A DNA stretch of 64,000 bases, taken from positions 186,001 to 250,000 of the forward strand of contig KN880433.1 in NCBI GenBank assembly GCA_000934385.1, given 5' to 3'. Below the pieces are notes generated by a model that saw nothing but the letters and a program-made list of their open reading frames with translations, did no database searches and was not told the origin of the DNA. This document shows positions 48,330-58,540 of this stretch, one piece after another (position 1 is the stretch's first letter; every line of letters starts with the position of its first letter). The translations under genes and the position numbers were made by a program. This DNA is from Cylindrobasidium torrendii FP15055 ss-10. Lineage: Eukaryota; Basidiomycota; Agaricomycetes; Agaricales; Physalacriaceae.

Positions 48330-48406
48330 AAGCTTCGATGATGCGCGACGGGGGCAACAGGAGAAGCTTCGAAGATGCACGACGGGGCAACAAAAAAGCT
48401 TCGAAG
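48330..48406. repeat. direct repeat, about 2.3 units of 35 bp
   Basis: AAGCTTCGATGATGCGCGAC is followed by GGGGGCAACAGGAG, then AAGCTTCGAAGATGCACGAC with GGGGCAACA, then a third start AAGCTTCGAAG. The first two units differ at only a few positions. Confidence 0.8.
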
Positions 48407-48539
48407 CAGGAGTGAGTCCGTGTGAATGTGTACTGATAACACGACAGCGGCGAAAGACCAAAGCAGAAAGAAATCACGAAAAGATGAGGATGTGTGGGGA
48501 GTGAGTCGTTAAAAAAAGTTGTCGTTGTCGAGGATGCGT

Positions 48540-51500
48540 TCATGCGCGATATGCGTAGGGGTATTCCACGTGCGATGGCGGGCGAACTTGAAGGGCGGGG
48601 ACAGCTTCGGATTGCCTGAGAGCCGCTCGCTCCTTGTTGGTATCGGAGCGCTTAACACCATTAGCCGGGGTCAACAGACGGCTCTTCTTTCCCAGACTGA
48701 GAGGCTTGACACCTTGCTTAGGCGCCACGGGTGTTGCAGCGTCGGACGCCGTGGTATTGACGTCGCGGTTTTGCAGGAGGGAGAGAGGACGAAGGCCCTT
48801 CTTGCCAGTGGATCCCGCTTCGGAGGTCTGCTTCTTCTTTCCAACGAGGGGGCGGACGGCACGAACAAAGGACTGCATACGATTAACTCCAGTCGATGCC
48901 TCCGGAGGGGATGCCACAGGAGAGTTCTCATCAGACTTGATGTAAACGATGCTGGACCGGCGCTTGTTCTTCTTCATGCGAGTCGAAGCCGTGGTCGAGA
49001 TGGTGTTAGTGGGAAGAGGCGGTACCTCCTCCTCTCGGGTATAGTGACCAGCGCGAGTGTTGTGCGGTGTGCTCTCTGCAAGAGGGCCAGACGCATCCAA
49101 GTCCTTCTCAAAGTCTGCGTAGTCGAATCCGTTAATATCCTTGTTCATTTCGAACAAAGTGACAGTGGACGCCGCAGAAGGTGGCGGACGCTCAAACGGC
49201 GAGTAACGCGCGGGACTATCGATACCGTGGGGAACGTCCGCGCGAAGGCCAAGAGAACGAGTCGACAGAGCGCGGCTGAGGTCGGAAGCTGCCTTCCTTG
49301 GCTCTTCGCGGACGACTTGAAGACCACCAGTAGCAGTGGGCATATAGTTGGCGACAGCATCAGCCCCGAAAACAGTGGCACGGCGGTTGCTTCGGTCATT
49401 GGGACCAGTAGCCTTGTCCAATGCCTTTCCAATCTCAGCAGCGAGGGTGTGCACTCCATCCTTTCCAAGACCAAGACTGCAACAAAAGCGTTAGAATGGG
49501 ACAAGTCAGGCAGCACGCAATCCATACCTAGGCAGGCTCATGTGGGACTTCTTCGGCTCTGGTTTGCGAACATTGTTAAGAACTTCCTTGGACCTGGCGG
49601 GCGTGGAATGGAACTGAGGCGACGAGGAAAAGTCGCCGCCAAACTCTGCAATGGGTGACTTGCGACCATTGATACCACGCTTCCTGCCCTTCACAGTCCA
49701 GTCGCCTTCCCGGATCTTCATACCCTTGCCAACAGTGAGGCCGGGTACAAGGATGGGAAGCATGCCCGCCGTAAGCTCGTCGATCTCATGAATATCGTCG
49801 ACGGCGTTGAACTCGAAGCCTGACGAATGCGACTTCTTGTGCTTGTTGAGGCGGTGGGCACGGACGTTAGGGGGAGTAGGTGGCAGAGGCAGGCAAGGCG
49901 GCGGGCTGGGGCTGAAGCCATCGCGAGTTGGGGTCGAAGGCTCGATTGAAGACGTAGAGCGGGCTCTGAGGTGACCTGAGACCCGGCGCACGCCAGTGGT
50001 GATAGCCTGTTCGATTTCGTCAATGACCTCGTCGTCAGCTTCACATTCAGCCAGCGCGGCTTGCTTCTCGGGGGAGCTCCCAATGAGCAGTGTCTTCGCA
50101 ACAGTCGAGTAGTGCTTTTGAGCAATCATGATCTGAGAAGTGTATGCCATGCTTGCGTCGGCGCTAGAGAAGTGCGAGCTAGCCTTGGAGTCCTTGCGGA
50201 TCCGCCCGAATTGTTCACTGGTCTCCGACTTGGGAGTGGCCTGAGCAGAAGACATTGAGGCATCCATTCGGAGAGAAACAGGTGGATCCACAGTGGGCTC
50301 ATCATCGTTGATGACCATAGGCATGACAGAAAGCTTTGGGCTGGGCCGCAGCATCTCCAGGGCGCGTCCAATCTTGTTCCTTCCATCGACTGCATCCCCG
50401 TTCGCAAGCCAGACATCACCGCTGCGACGACCTTCTACAACGGTCATGCTGGTGCGAGTACTGCTCTTGTAGTTGTGGGAGAGCTTGTGAGGGGGAAGGC
50501 TTCCACCATTGCGAGTGGTCTGGCGAGAAAGCGCCTTGGGCAATGCGCTACGGTTCTCAAAGAGACCTGTCGGGATAGGGAGAGGCGACCGGCAAAGAAG
50601 GTTGAGGGCCATGATGGGCGACGACATTGTCATGGAAAGCGCAAAGATGACAGAGAACGTGCTTGACGGAGTGTTTCCAACCAAAGAGGTCAAGACATAA
50701 GGGAACGAAAGACCCTGTAAATTGATCAGCATCTGAGCGCGTTTAGAATAATCGGCAAACCATTGGAACCCAGATCAAGAGCAACCACCCCGCGAGACTA
50801 AACAATGAGACGTCGACATTGCTCCTGGCCTCCTCGTACTCGTCGTGGAACGACTTCTCGAGGTCATTGAAGCCATACCCACCAAGCACCTGGGCACTAG
50901 ACATAGCAGGCGTCTGAGGACGAGACACTGCGGTGGCTGAGGTAGGAAGGAGCGTAGTGTGAACATTGGTAGTGCTGACGTTGTGGGCAGCGAGTTGAGT
51001 CTCCATGTCTTGCTCGGTCACAGGGAACGACCACGCCGAAGCAGTTGGGTGCGAGCCCGACGTGGAAGTGAGCCAGGAGTTCTGGGACAAGAGACGCTCG
51101 CGCTGATGATCTTTCTGAGGACCAGGCGATGGAGTATCCCGGCGGAATGGGTCCGCGTCTGTCAGAGACGCTGAGGTGGGCGACAGCGGGCCGTAGGTGT
51201 TGGGAAGCGGCGGCACGGGAGGAACATTGAGCGCGTCGGTGCTTGCGGCGCCAAACCAGAAAGACGATTTTCCGGGGACGGATGCGCTGTGCTGGCCTTG
51301 CTGACGACCAGGATGACCATGCGCGGTGCTAACGGTCTGATGTGTGGAGAAGGACCAGGCTGAGCCAGATCCCTGACGTGAGTGAGAGCCGGCGGTCGAT
51401 GTGATCCACGACGCGCCATCTTTCATGTTGTCGACCTCTTCGGTTGCAAAGGACGGGCGGGGTTTCTCCATGTACGTCTCTGGCCATTGATCTTCCTCTC

Positions 51501-52202
51501 CATGAAGTGATGCAAGGTTGCGCTTAATAACGAACAAGGTGATGAACAGCCCTGAAAATGCGGCAGTAGAGAGAAGGGCCGTCGCAGTCGTATAGGCAAG
51601 GATGCCAGCGAAAAAGGAATGTACACCAACGCCAGCCAGGACACCAGCAATAGTTGTGGAAGTGACGGCCAGCACTGTGGTTGGTGCCCAGATCATCCAA
51701 TGCTTGGTGCCAAATGATACGGAACGACCCATTCGGACGTGGAGGAGAGTGAGCCCAGCGACGGCGAAAAGGCAGGTTTGGCGAATAGTCATTGCAAGCC
51801 AGACGCGTACAGCGGAGGCAGGGTCCTGTGCGATGGCTGCACCGGCGGGGCCACCGGCGGCTTCGGCAAACACTTGCCAGACGATGAGGCCAATTGCGAC
51901 AATGTCAAACGAAGCGAGCCAGAGGTGGCTGGAAATATGTTAGCAACAATATCGCGCGCCGCGTCCAACCACGCACCTCTTGTCAGCTGCTGTAAGAGAG
52001 CGGAAGTTAGGGAGACCAAACTCGGCCTTTGGAAATCGTTAGCAACGGAACCAGAATAAACGCGGGGCAGAATACGCACGGGTGCAACACGTCTACTCAA
52101 CGGTGAAGGCGGCAAAATGGGGACAACAATGCGAAGAATAACGAAAGCGGAGCAGAGGAACGAGAATAGGGCGAGTACAACGGTCGGGATGAGAGGAATC
52201 AT
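48540..52202 (-). CDS. seven-helix membrane protein with very long loop and tail
   Basis: Five exons, about 1,100 aa. Seven hydrophobic segments are visible: PTVVLALFSFLCSAFVILRI; LASFDIVAIGLIVWQVF; IRQTCLFAVAGLTLL; WAPTTVLAVTSTTIAGVLA; GILAYTTATALLSTAAFSGL; SLFSLAGWLLLIWVPM; and SSTFSVIFALSMTMSSPIMA. A disordered loop of about 280 aa lies between helices 5 and 6, and a Ser/Pro-rich tail of about 600 aa follows helix 7. The N-terminus is short. This layout matches a GPCR with a long third cytoplasmic loop, but I recognise no GPCR family motif. The loop and tail carry many Ser/Thr-Pro sites that suggest phosphoregulation. Function unknown. Confidence 0.8.
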
Positions 52203-52576
52203 GGTGAAGTACAATTTGGATTGGTCGGTTGTTGTCGTGTAATGAACGTGGGTGCGTGTGAGTGGGCGTAAGGCCGTTCGGTGTCGTTGAAGGACGTGCG
52301 CTTGAGCGTTGGCTCCAGGTGAGTCGTGCTAATCCGTGTGTGAAGACAGGAAGAAAACAGGAAAGCTCGGCCGCTTTGTTTGTACCATGTTGGACTTGGC
52401 GGCATCTGCCGGACAACCAAATACCATCAACCCCATGTGACCGTAACTTGCAGCCTCGATCGCGTTATTTTCTCCAGGTATTTTTTGGGTATTTTCACAA
52501 TACGGACTGCAGAGCTAACAACATATCAAATAAAAGTACAGAAAATACGGTCCGAAAAAAAACTAATGCACAGTAG

Positions 52577-53646
52577 TTATAAGTTACGAGGCGTGTAAGC
52601 CGGAGCCGGTCGGTAGCCAGCTTTCTCCGGCGGATATTGCCTTGTATGAGCTGGCATGGCCACACTTGCTTCCCCTACTCCCATTGCTGCAAAATGTGCG
52701 GCACTTGGCGGGGAGGACGACATGAGAGAAAGAATATCGTCATCAGCGTGGGACATTGGCATGGGTGGAAAACTAGTCGCATCGCTGGGAAACCGGTGAC
52801 TGGTGTGTGGAGTGGTTGCCGGCGTATTGGCCATGCTTTGGTCGAACGTCGGAGGTTCGTCGAGTAGAAACGGACGGGTTCTAACTTCGTCGACGTCCAT
52901 CCTGGATGCGCTCTCCTGTCGAGATTGCCGTTTGCGCCAGAACCAGAACCATATGGCCAATCCCACGGACGCAAGGAACGTCACAATACCAATGGCAACG
53001 CCGACGGCTATGGGAACGATACTGCTCGAACCACTGCTGGAGGTAGAGGCGCCAGAACTGTCGGTGCCATTGGTGTTGTTGCCATCATCGACAGTATAGC
53101 TGTAGAGCCGTGTCAGAGTGGTCCACAAGCACGCGAACACATCACGCACATGAAGCCATCCACAACGATCCAAGTGCCGCCTTGTTTAGATGACATGGTC
53201 ACTACGAGTTCGTGTGTCGTGTTGGAAAGTCCTGTTTTAAACCAGCGCGGACCCCATTGGGCTGATGCTGAGCCTCCGTTCGCAGGCGTGGCGCCGGGGT
53301 CGGTCAGGTTGAGGAATACGCTGTCTTCGCCATCCAGAGTCACAGTCGAGTTGACTGGATAAGGCCACATTGAGCTCAAGTAGTAGATTGCAACACCTGA
53401 GCCATACTTAGTTGCGCCGTCCTGCAGGAGAACAGATGAGAACTTGCCTGTAAATGAGAATGAGGCAGAAGCGGTCGGGTCATAGCTCAATGCATGGCTC
53501 CCGTTGTAGTCCAACGACGACTGGTGATTGCCTTGGTCCCAGGATCCATTGTAGATGACTCTGGCGTCCGAATCGTCGACGGTAACGTTGTGGTACGCCT
53601 GCACTGTGTGCCAGAGCACAGCAAACAGAAGTACGCTACAAAGCAT
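52577..53646 (-). CDS. secreted-domain single-pass membrane protein
   Basis: Two exons from the ATG at 53646. A signal peptide (MLCSVLLFAVLWHTVQA) precedes an Asn-glycosylation-rich beta-type ectodomain: YNGSWDQGNHQSSLDYNG, SASFSFTGKFSSVLLQDG, YPVNSTVTLDGEDSVFLNLT, THELVVTMSSKQGGTWIVVD. A Ser/Gly linker then leads to one helix (IVPIAVGVAIGIVTFLASVG) and a basic stop-transfer (FWRKRQSR). The cytoplasmic tail of about 110 aa is Pro/Ser-rich. This architecture is common in Agaricomycete surface proteins of unknown function; it could be a wall-facing sensor. Confidence 0.78.
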
Positions 53647-54301
53647 TGGAAAGTAGTCTGGGGATGGCAGTGGGCACCGCCCTCGTTCAATCGGTATGAG
53701 ACACGATGTGCAGATAAAAAGGAGCGTTTGCTGGCCACACGACGGAAGGAAAGGAAAGACTCTGAGCCCGCGTGGAGCTGCGAGACCTGGGGCTAGAGCC
53801 AAAACCATGATCATCAAGAAATCGCAAGGTACCCGCCTCAATTTTCCCGAGCAGGCGGGGTCGGCTGCCCGACCGTACAAATTTTCGATAAATACATGTA
53901 AGTGGTTATACACCTACACACTCGAATGATTTTGCTGCTCAGAGCGCCTTCTGACGAGCCATTAGGCTTTTCCTCATGGAATTAAGCTAGCAGTGGCTCT
54001 TGAGTCGCACGGCCGATTGTGTGTAAACAGAGGGCGTGGGAAGGTTGTGTGTCACAGTGAACGTAGTGCAACCTCGCTCGAGAATAAACACTGTCATTCG
54101 TATTAATGATATTACATGGAGTATGTGGACTTGGACGTGTCCATCATACGGCCTCGCGATTCGTGTGCGACACCGATGCCCCTCTGTGTGCTACAGGTGC
54201 GCTATTCACCCCTCGACTTGAGCCGTTGGTTCATCGTTCGGCGAAGCGCTCCCCGCCTCGGACACCAGTTCCTCCTGCGACGTGAGCTCTTTCTCCTCAC
54301 C
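53647..54301. other. spacer, nothing recognised
   Basis: Probable promoter of the surface-protein gene and 3' end of TRM10. Short frames only. Confidence 0.4.
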
Positions 54302-55459
54302 TTAATTGCCCTCCTCTTCCTCTTCCTCTGCCCATCCCTCAACCTCCTCTAACTCTCCTTCCATTTCAGTCTGAGGACCCTTTGTGGCATCCTTGGAACC
54401 ATTCCCTTGATGATATTTGCGTTGCGGCATGACCGCGAGCATGGCTTCATGCCAGTCAACATGTTCAACCCACCTCACCAGGATATCGAATACTTGGTTG
54501 ACCGTGAGAACCTTGCGCGTGGGGAGATTCGCAAGGTATCGGCCGATAGGCAGTCGTCCTGTGCGTATACCAGACTCGTTTGCCTTATCCAAGCACAGAT
54601 TCTGTAAGCAGACGTTGGATGTCAAAGTCCAATATATCGAACAAAGTGAGATGCACCTTGTATCTGTTATGGTCGACTATACCACCAATGATGTATGTTT
54701 CGTCCGGCCGTAGTTCGAGTATGTCGGCATCTGTGTCCGCTGTGAGGTATACCACCTGCCGCTTTATAGCTTTGACTTCTTCGACGTCTGATGTATTCGC
54801 CCAAAGCTTCTCGTAACCTTCTTCCCACCATTCTGTGCCTTTCCATCGTGTGTGTGCGGCATCACTGAAGCTTTCCAGACGTTGTTTCGTTCTGCCATTA
54901 ATGGAAGTGAATATGAGTCTGAATGGGTATGCAGAATTTCGGTTGCTGCTGTACACATATGCAAGTTGGGTAGTCAAAGATTGGACTTCCTGTAAAACTA
55001 AGAGTCAATCTCTCATATCCAAGAGCAGAAATCATCAAGACGCACCCTCTCACTCATCTTCTCATCGAAACCCAAGTCAATGACTACCGTGCCGCCAAAG
55101 TCTGCAACGCGCTCGAGATGTCGTTTCTCGGCTGTGTCTTCATTTTCAGGTTCCGGCTCCCCGTTTGCCAGCCGTGTCGCACGCTCCTCTGCACGTATTT
55201 TCTTCTTCTCTTTCTTGGCCTCCTTCTCGCGCGCGCGCCGTGCTAGTTTTGTAGCAGCCCATTTCTCTTGCTTGGCAGCTTTCTTCAGGGCATTTTTTGA
55301 CATTGCCGGAGCACCAGTTGCAGTGGTACTGGCACCAGCTTCATCCATAGCGATGGGCATAGAATCCGGGATGGACTGGGGTGATGTTCCATTCTCGACG
55401 GAGGGAGCTGTGGGAATTTTGGCTGAGACTGAGCCGGATGCTTCTGAGCTGGAAGCCAT
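54302..55459 (-). CDS. TRM10: tRNA (guanine-9-N1) methyltransferase TRM10
   Basis: Three exons. A disordered N-terminus with a Lys/Arg/Ala-rich coiled coil (KLARRAREKEAKKEKKKIRA) is followed by the SPOUT domain: GGTVVIDLGFDEKMSER, LTTQLAYVYSSNRNSAYPFR, VVYLTADTDADILELRPDET, YIIGGIVDHNRYKNLC, ANESGIRTGRLPIGRYL and RKVLTVNQVFDILVRWVEH. The YIIGGIVD block and the LPI-Y...R-VLTVNQVF block are the SAM-knot signatures. It methylates G9 of tRNAs. The acidic C-terminal tail is of family type. Confidence 0.95.
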
Positions 55460-55747
55460 GGAAGCAAAAGAAAAGGAGGATTAGAATAGGTAAGCCGAGA
55501 GCAGATTGGAAGCTGGCTGGAAGCAAGATGATGGGATCTGAGCGGCCCGGACCTCCGACGTGCATGTCAGGTCGAAAAATTGGGTATTTACTAAATCAAA
55601 GTCCCAATGACTAAGACTGCTGTCCTAGGCTCTACAGTATGCTGCGTACAAATTTTCAGGCAGCTGGCGCACTCAGAGAGTATAGTGGTTACAGACAGGG
55701 ACTTGGAGTTCAGGCGCAAGCAACACATAGACGGAGTGGTAAACAGT

Positions 55748-57095
55748 ATTATACAGTCACACTAGGTTCAATTTCACCCAACAAAAGCGTTCCATCCTTG
55801 CTTGCGGTGAGAACTGGGCGAAATTAGCCACTGAAATGACGGACGAAACAAATGCCGACTTACTGACTGGCTCCTTAGGGTGGAAGTCAACTGCTGTAAC
55901 CGTGCCTTTGTGTCCAGGCAGCTAGAGGCCATGTTAGCTTGCTTTAGGAGTGAGATAGCGCAACGTACCTTGTACAGGATCTTGGAAGTCTCTACATCCC
56001 AAATACACACCGCACGATCCGCCCCGCCAACAGCAACGCGCTTCCCCCCGTCGTCCTTGCTCCACGCGCCGCGCAGTAAAGTGTTTTCAAAGCCTGCTGG
56101 AGAGCCTTGAAGAACACGATGTATTCGAGACGGCGATGCAGAGAATGGTCGAATGTCATGTATTATGACTTGCGAAGAAAGCGACGGGGAAAGGATAAAG
56201 TTTCCATTGGGCGAGAGTGCAAGGGAAGTGGGTGTATCCGTGTGCCCAGTGAGCGTATAAATCTCCTCTTCTTTTCGGAAGTCATAGACCTGGAGTGTAG
56301 TGAGCAACAGGACAGATGTTTGAGCAAGCGGGACATACGTGAATCTCGTTGTCCACTGCGCCGACATAGAGATTTGTGCCATCTGCGCCCCAGCATACAG
56401 AGGTTACAGGGCATCCAACCTCGAAAGATGCTAGTGGCTGCTTCCCACCATCTTCGCCGCCTTCCCACACTTTTACGAATCCATCATCTGAGCCAGTTGC
56501 AACGAGCTCTGTCCCCGCACCACCCGCAACAGTCCTATCAAGAGCGTTGATAATCTCATGGTGAGCGCGAATCTTGCGGATACGTTGGCCCGTTGTAACA
56601 TTTGTCAATGTTAAGGTATGGTCGGCCGCAACGGTATAGATAATGGGTGAAATGAGCGACCATTGTAGGTCGAGAATTGGGGCCTTTGCAAGCGAAGACA
56701 AGAGGCCGTAATTCGTGTTAGGCGGGTAGGTACGCCATAAAGCTATGTACTGTGAGCATATAAAACCAGAACAGGACTGAAAACACGTACAGACACTTCG
56801 GTCTGCAGAACAGGCCGCGATATTTTGGCCAGTGGGGTCAAACCGACAACTCAAAATTTCTGCCTGTGAACTATGAGTAACCTAGATACAGTTGATGACA
56901 CTGACACGCACCGAATGAGCGCCGCTCAGGCTAATGATAGGTGCCTCTAAGCTACTCGTCCGTTTTACGGTACGAATGAGTCCCTTCTCGTTTGTACCGG
57001 AGGAGATGGCGATTTGGTTGGACGGGGGCGGTGTTGCACGCGCCCTTTTGATGAGCGTGCCGTCCGGTGGTGGGGATCCTCCTCGTTTCGACATG
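55748..57095 (-). CDS. SNRNP40: U5 snRNP 40-kDa WD40 protein (Spf38/SNRNP40)
   Basis: Several exons. A basic, Pro-rich N-terminus (KRGGSPPPDGTLIKRARATP) precedes SLEAPIISLSGAHSAEIL and seven blades, for example FDPTGQNIAACSADRSVALW, IYTVAADHTLTLTNVTTGQR, TELVATGSDDGFVKVWEGG, VYDFRKEEEIYTLTGHTDTP and AVCIWDVETSKILYKLPGHK. It ends FHPKEPVILTASKDGTLLLG. The opening and closing segments align with the human U5-40K layout. It is a core spliceosome component. The 5' ATG at 57095 gives the expected N-terminus. Confidence 0.9.
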
Positions 57096-57485
57096 TTTCC
57101 TGTTCGTGTCGACGCGTCAAGGTGGTGGCCGGTTAAGATCAGCAAGACGTAACCAATCAACGACAAGCAAGATTAGATTAGGGCGAATCGGGAAACTGAG
57201 CGTGGGAATTTTGTTCTTGTAACGGTCACTGCTAAGTCACTGTGATAACTCTAGACAGATTCTACGACAGCAACTTGGCTTCGATGAAAGATGTCACTGT
57301 TATTGCGTACGGATACCCTGGAACGTGATGTAAGCGTGTCCTAGCCAACATACATGAACACCGCTGCGGCGAGGCAGCATCTCTTCCATCTTCCTTCTTT
57401 CATTACATGTATCCCAGGGGGTTAGTCTCTCTCCTCGTTCGTTGCCATTTCTCTCATCCGTATTCTCTGTTGTAGCCCCATTCCG
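57096..57485. promoter_or_regulatory. divergent promoter region
   Basis: A 390-bp spacer between divergent start codons. No coding sequence; a bidirectional promoter is likely. Confidence 0.4.
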
Positions 57486-58490
57486 ATGGCACACGGCCGC
57501 CACTATGGCCCGCCGCCAGACCAATACTTTCCAGCGCCATTGAGCCACCATAATCTTCAGCGCTTCGAGAATAGAGCGCCAATGGCCTATCTACCATCGG
57601 AGACAAGCGTCTCTTCTCTCGGCTCTGATTCGTATGCGGGAAGCGCCTACACCGAGGCAACCTTCGTCCCGTCGGATCGTGACATGCGCCGAGGGCGAGG
57701 CAGGTCAATGACCCCCAAAGACAGATTCTCGACAATCATCTCCCAGCCATTGCCTAACTCTGCGGCGCCTACTCCGATGACTTCTCCCATTACACCACTG
57801 TCGCCCGCGCTGCCTTCCAGCTCACAAGGATCTGCACCAGGATCGCGGCGAAGGCATCGTCTCCCGCCAGAAGAGCAGGCCGTGCCACACCCTACTACGT
57901 CTACTGCCGCATCCTCGCTGCCCGATCTAAACGTGGCACCGGGACTATCCAGTGTTCCCAGCGTTGCTTCTTCTGAAGAGGCACACTTTGACGATTCGGA
58001 AATGGATCCCACGCCCGCACCAGAGGCAGGAGAACTGACCCCCGAGGATGGCGAGCCACTTATGCCACACAATCGTAAAACAAAAGTACGCCCCAGACGC
58101 AAGGCGCGTATCCAGATCTATCGCGCGCCCGAACCGCCCACCTATGTCTCGCCGACACACATGCCAAGGGGTCCTATTCCCTCGTATATGAAGCACAATC
58201 ATCAAACACCTTTTAATCCACCCATTCCTTTCCCTCGACGATTCCCGCCTCCTCAAGTCCGCTATTTCCCTGGAGGATTCGCCGTGAACGTCCCTTCGTC
58301 TTATCGACGCTCCCCAGACTACTATCCTTTCGGAGGGCCAGACGAAGACGAGGATGCATACAGCGCCTATGAGAGCGATGATTCAGAGTGCTCAACGTGT
58401 TTGTCCACGATCAGCAGTGTCGAGTCGGACGGGTACGAAACTGATGAACCATCTACTTTCGATGAGTCTCCATTCTATCATAGGTTCTAG
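57486..58490 (+). CDS. intronless Pro/Ser-rich protein of unknown function
   Basis: A single 334-aa frame from the ATG at 57486, unusual for an intron-dense region. It is disordered: SVSSLGSDSYAGSAYTEATF, many Ser-Pro/Thr-Pro sites, a basic patch (RKTKVRPRRKARIQIYR), Pro-rich PFPRRFPPPQVRYFPGGF and an acidic Ser-rich end (ESDDSECSTCLSTISSVESD). No domain recognised. Its stop is only 50 bp from the stop of the convergent E(z) gene. Confidence 0.65.
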   Translation: MAHGRHYGPPPDQYFPAPLSHHNLQRFENRAPMAYLPSETSVSSLGSDSYAGSAYTEATFVPSDRDMRRGRGRSMTPKDRFSTIISQPLPNSAAPTPMTSPITPLSPALPSSSQGSAPGSRRRHRLPPEEQAVPHPTTSTAASSLPDLNVAPGLSSVPSVASSEEAHFDDSEMDPTPAPEAGELTPEDGEPLMPHNRKTKVRPRRKARIQIYRAPEPPTYVSPTHMPRGPIPSYMKHNHQTPFNPPIPFPRRFPPPQVRYFPGGFAVNVPSSYRRSPDYYPFGGPDEDEDAYSAYESDDSECSTCLSTISSVESDGYETDEPSTFDESPFYHRF

Positions 58491-58540
58491 GGTGTTGTAG
58501 GACCCTTATAATAAATATATGTAGCATCTCGTTCTAGCTA

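Larger units (their letters stand above)
47249..48539. other. gene-poor spacer with two tandem-repeat arrays
   Basis: Lies between convergent genes. No gene was identified; a 199-codon minus frame (48442-47843) exists mainly because of the repeats. The two arrays are listed separately. Part of the stretch should be 3' UTR of both genes. Confidence 0.5.

Noticed and set aside
47843..48442. A 199-codon minus-strand open frame
   Set aside because: Its length is explained by tandem repeats lacking stops; the product is Trp/Pro-rich repeat translation without domain features.
52199..52576. Short frames upstream of the seven-helix gene
   Set aside because: They lie in the promoter and 5' region with no splice support.
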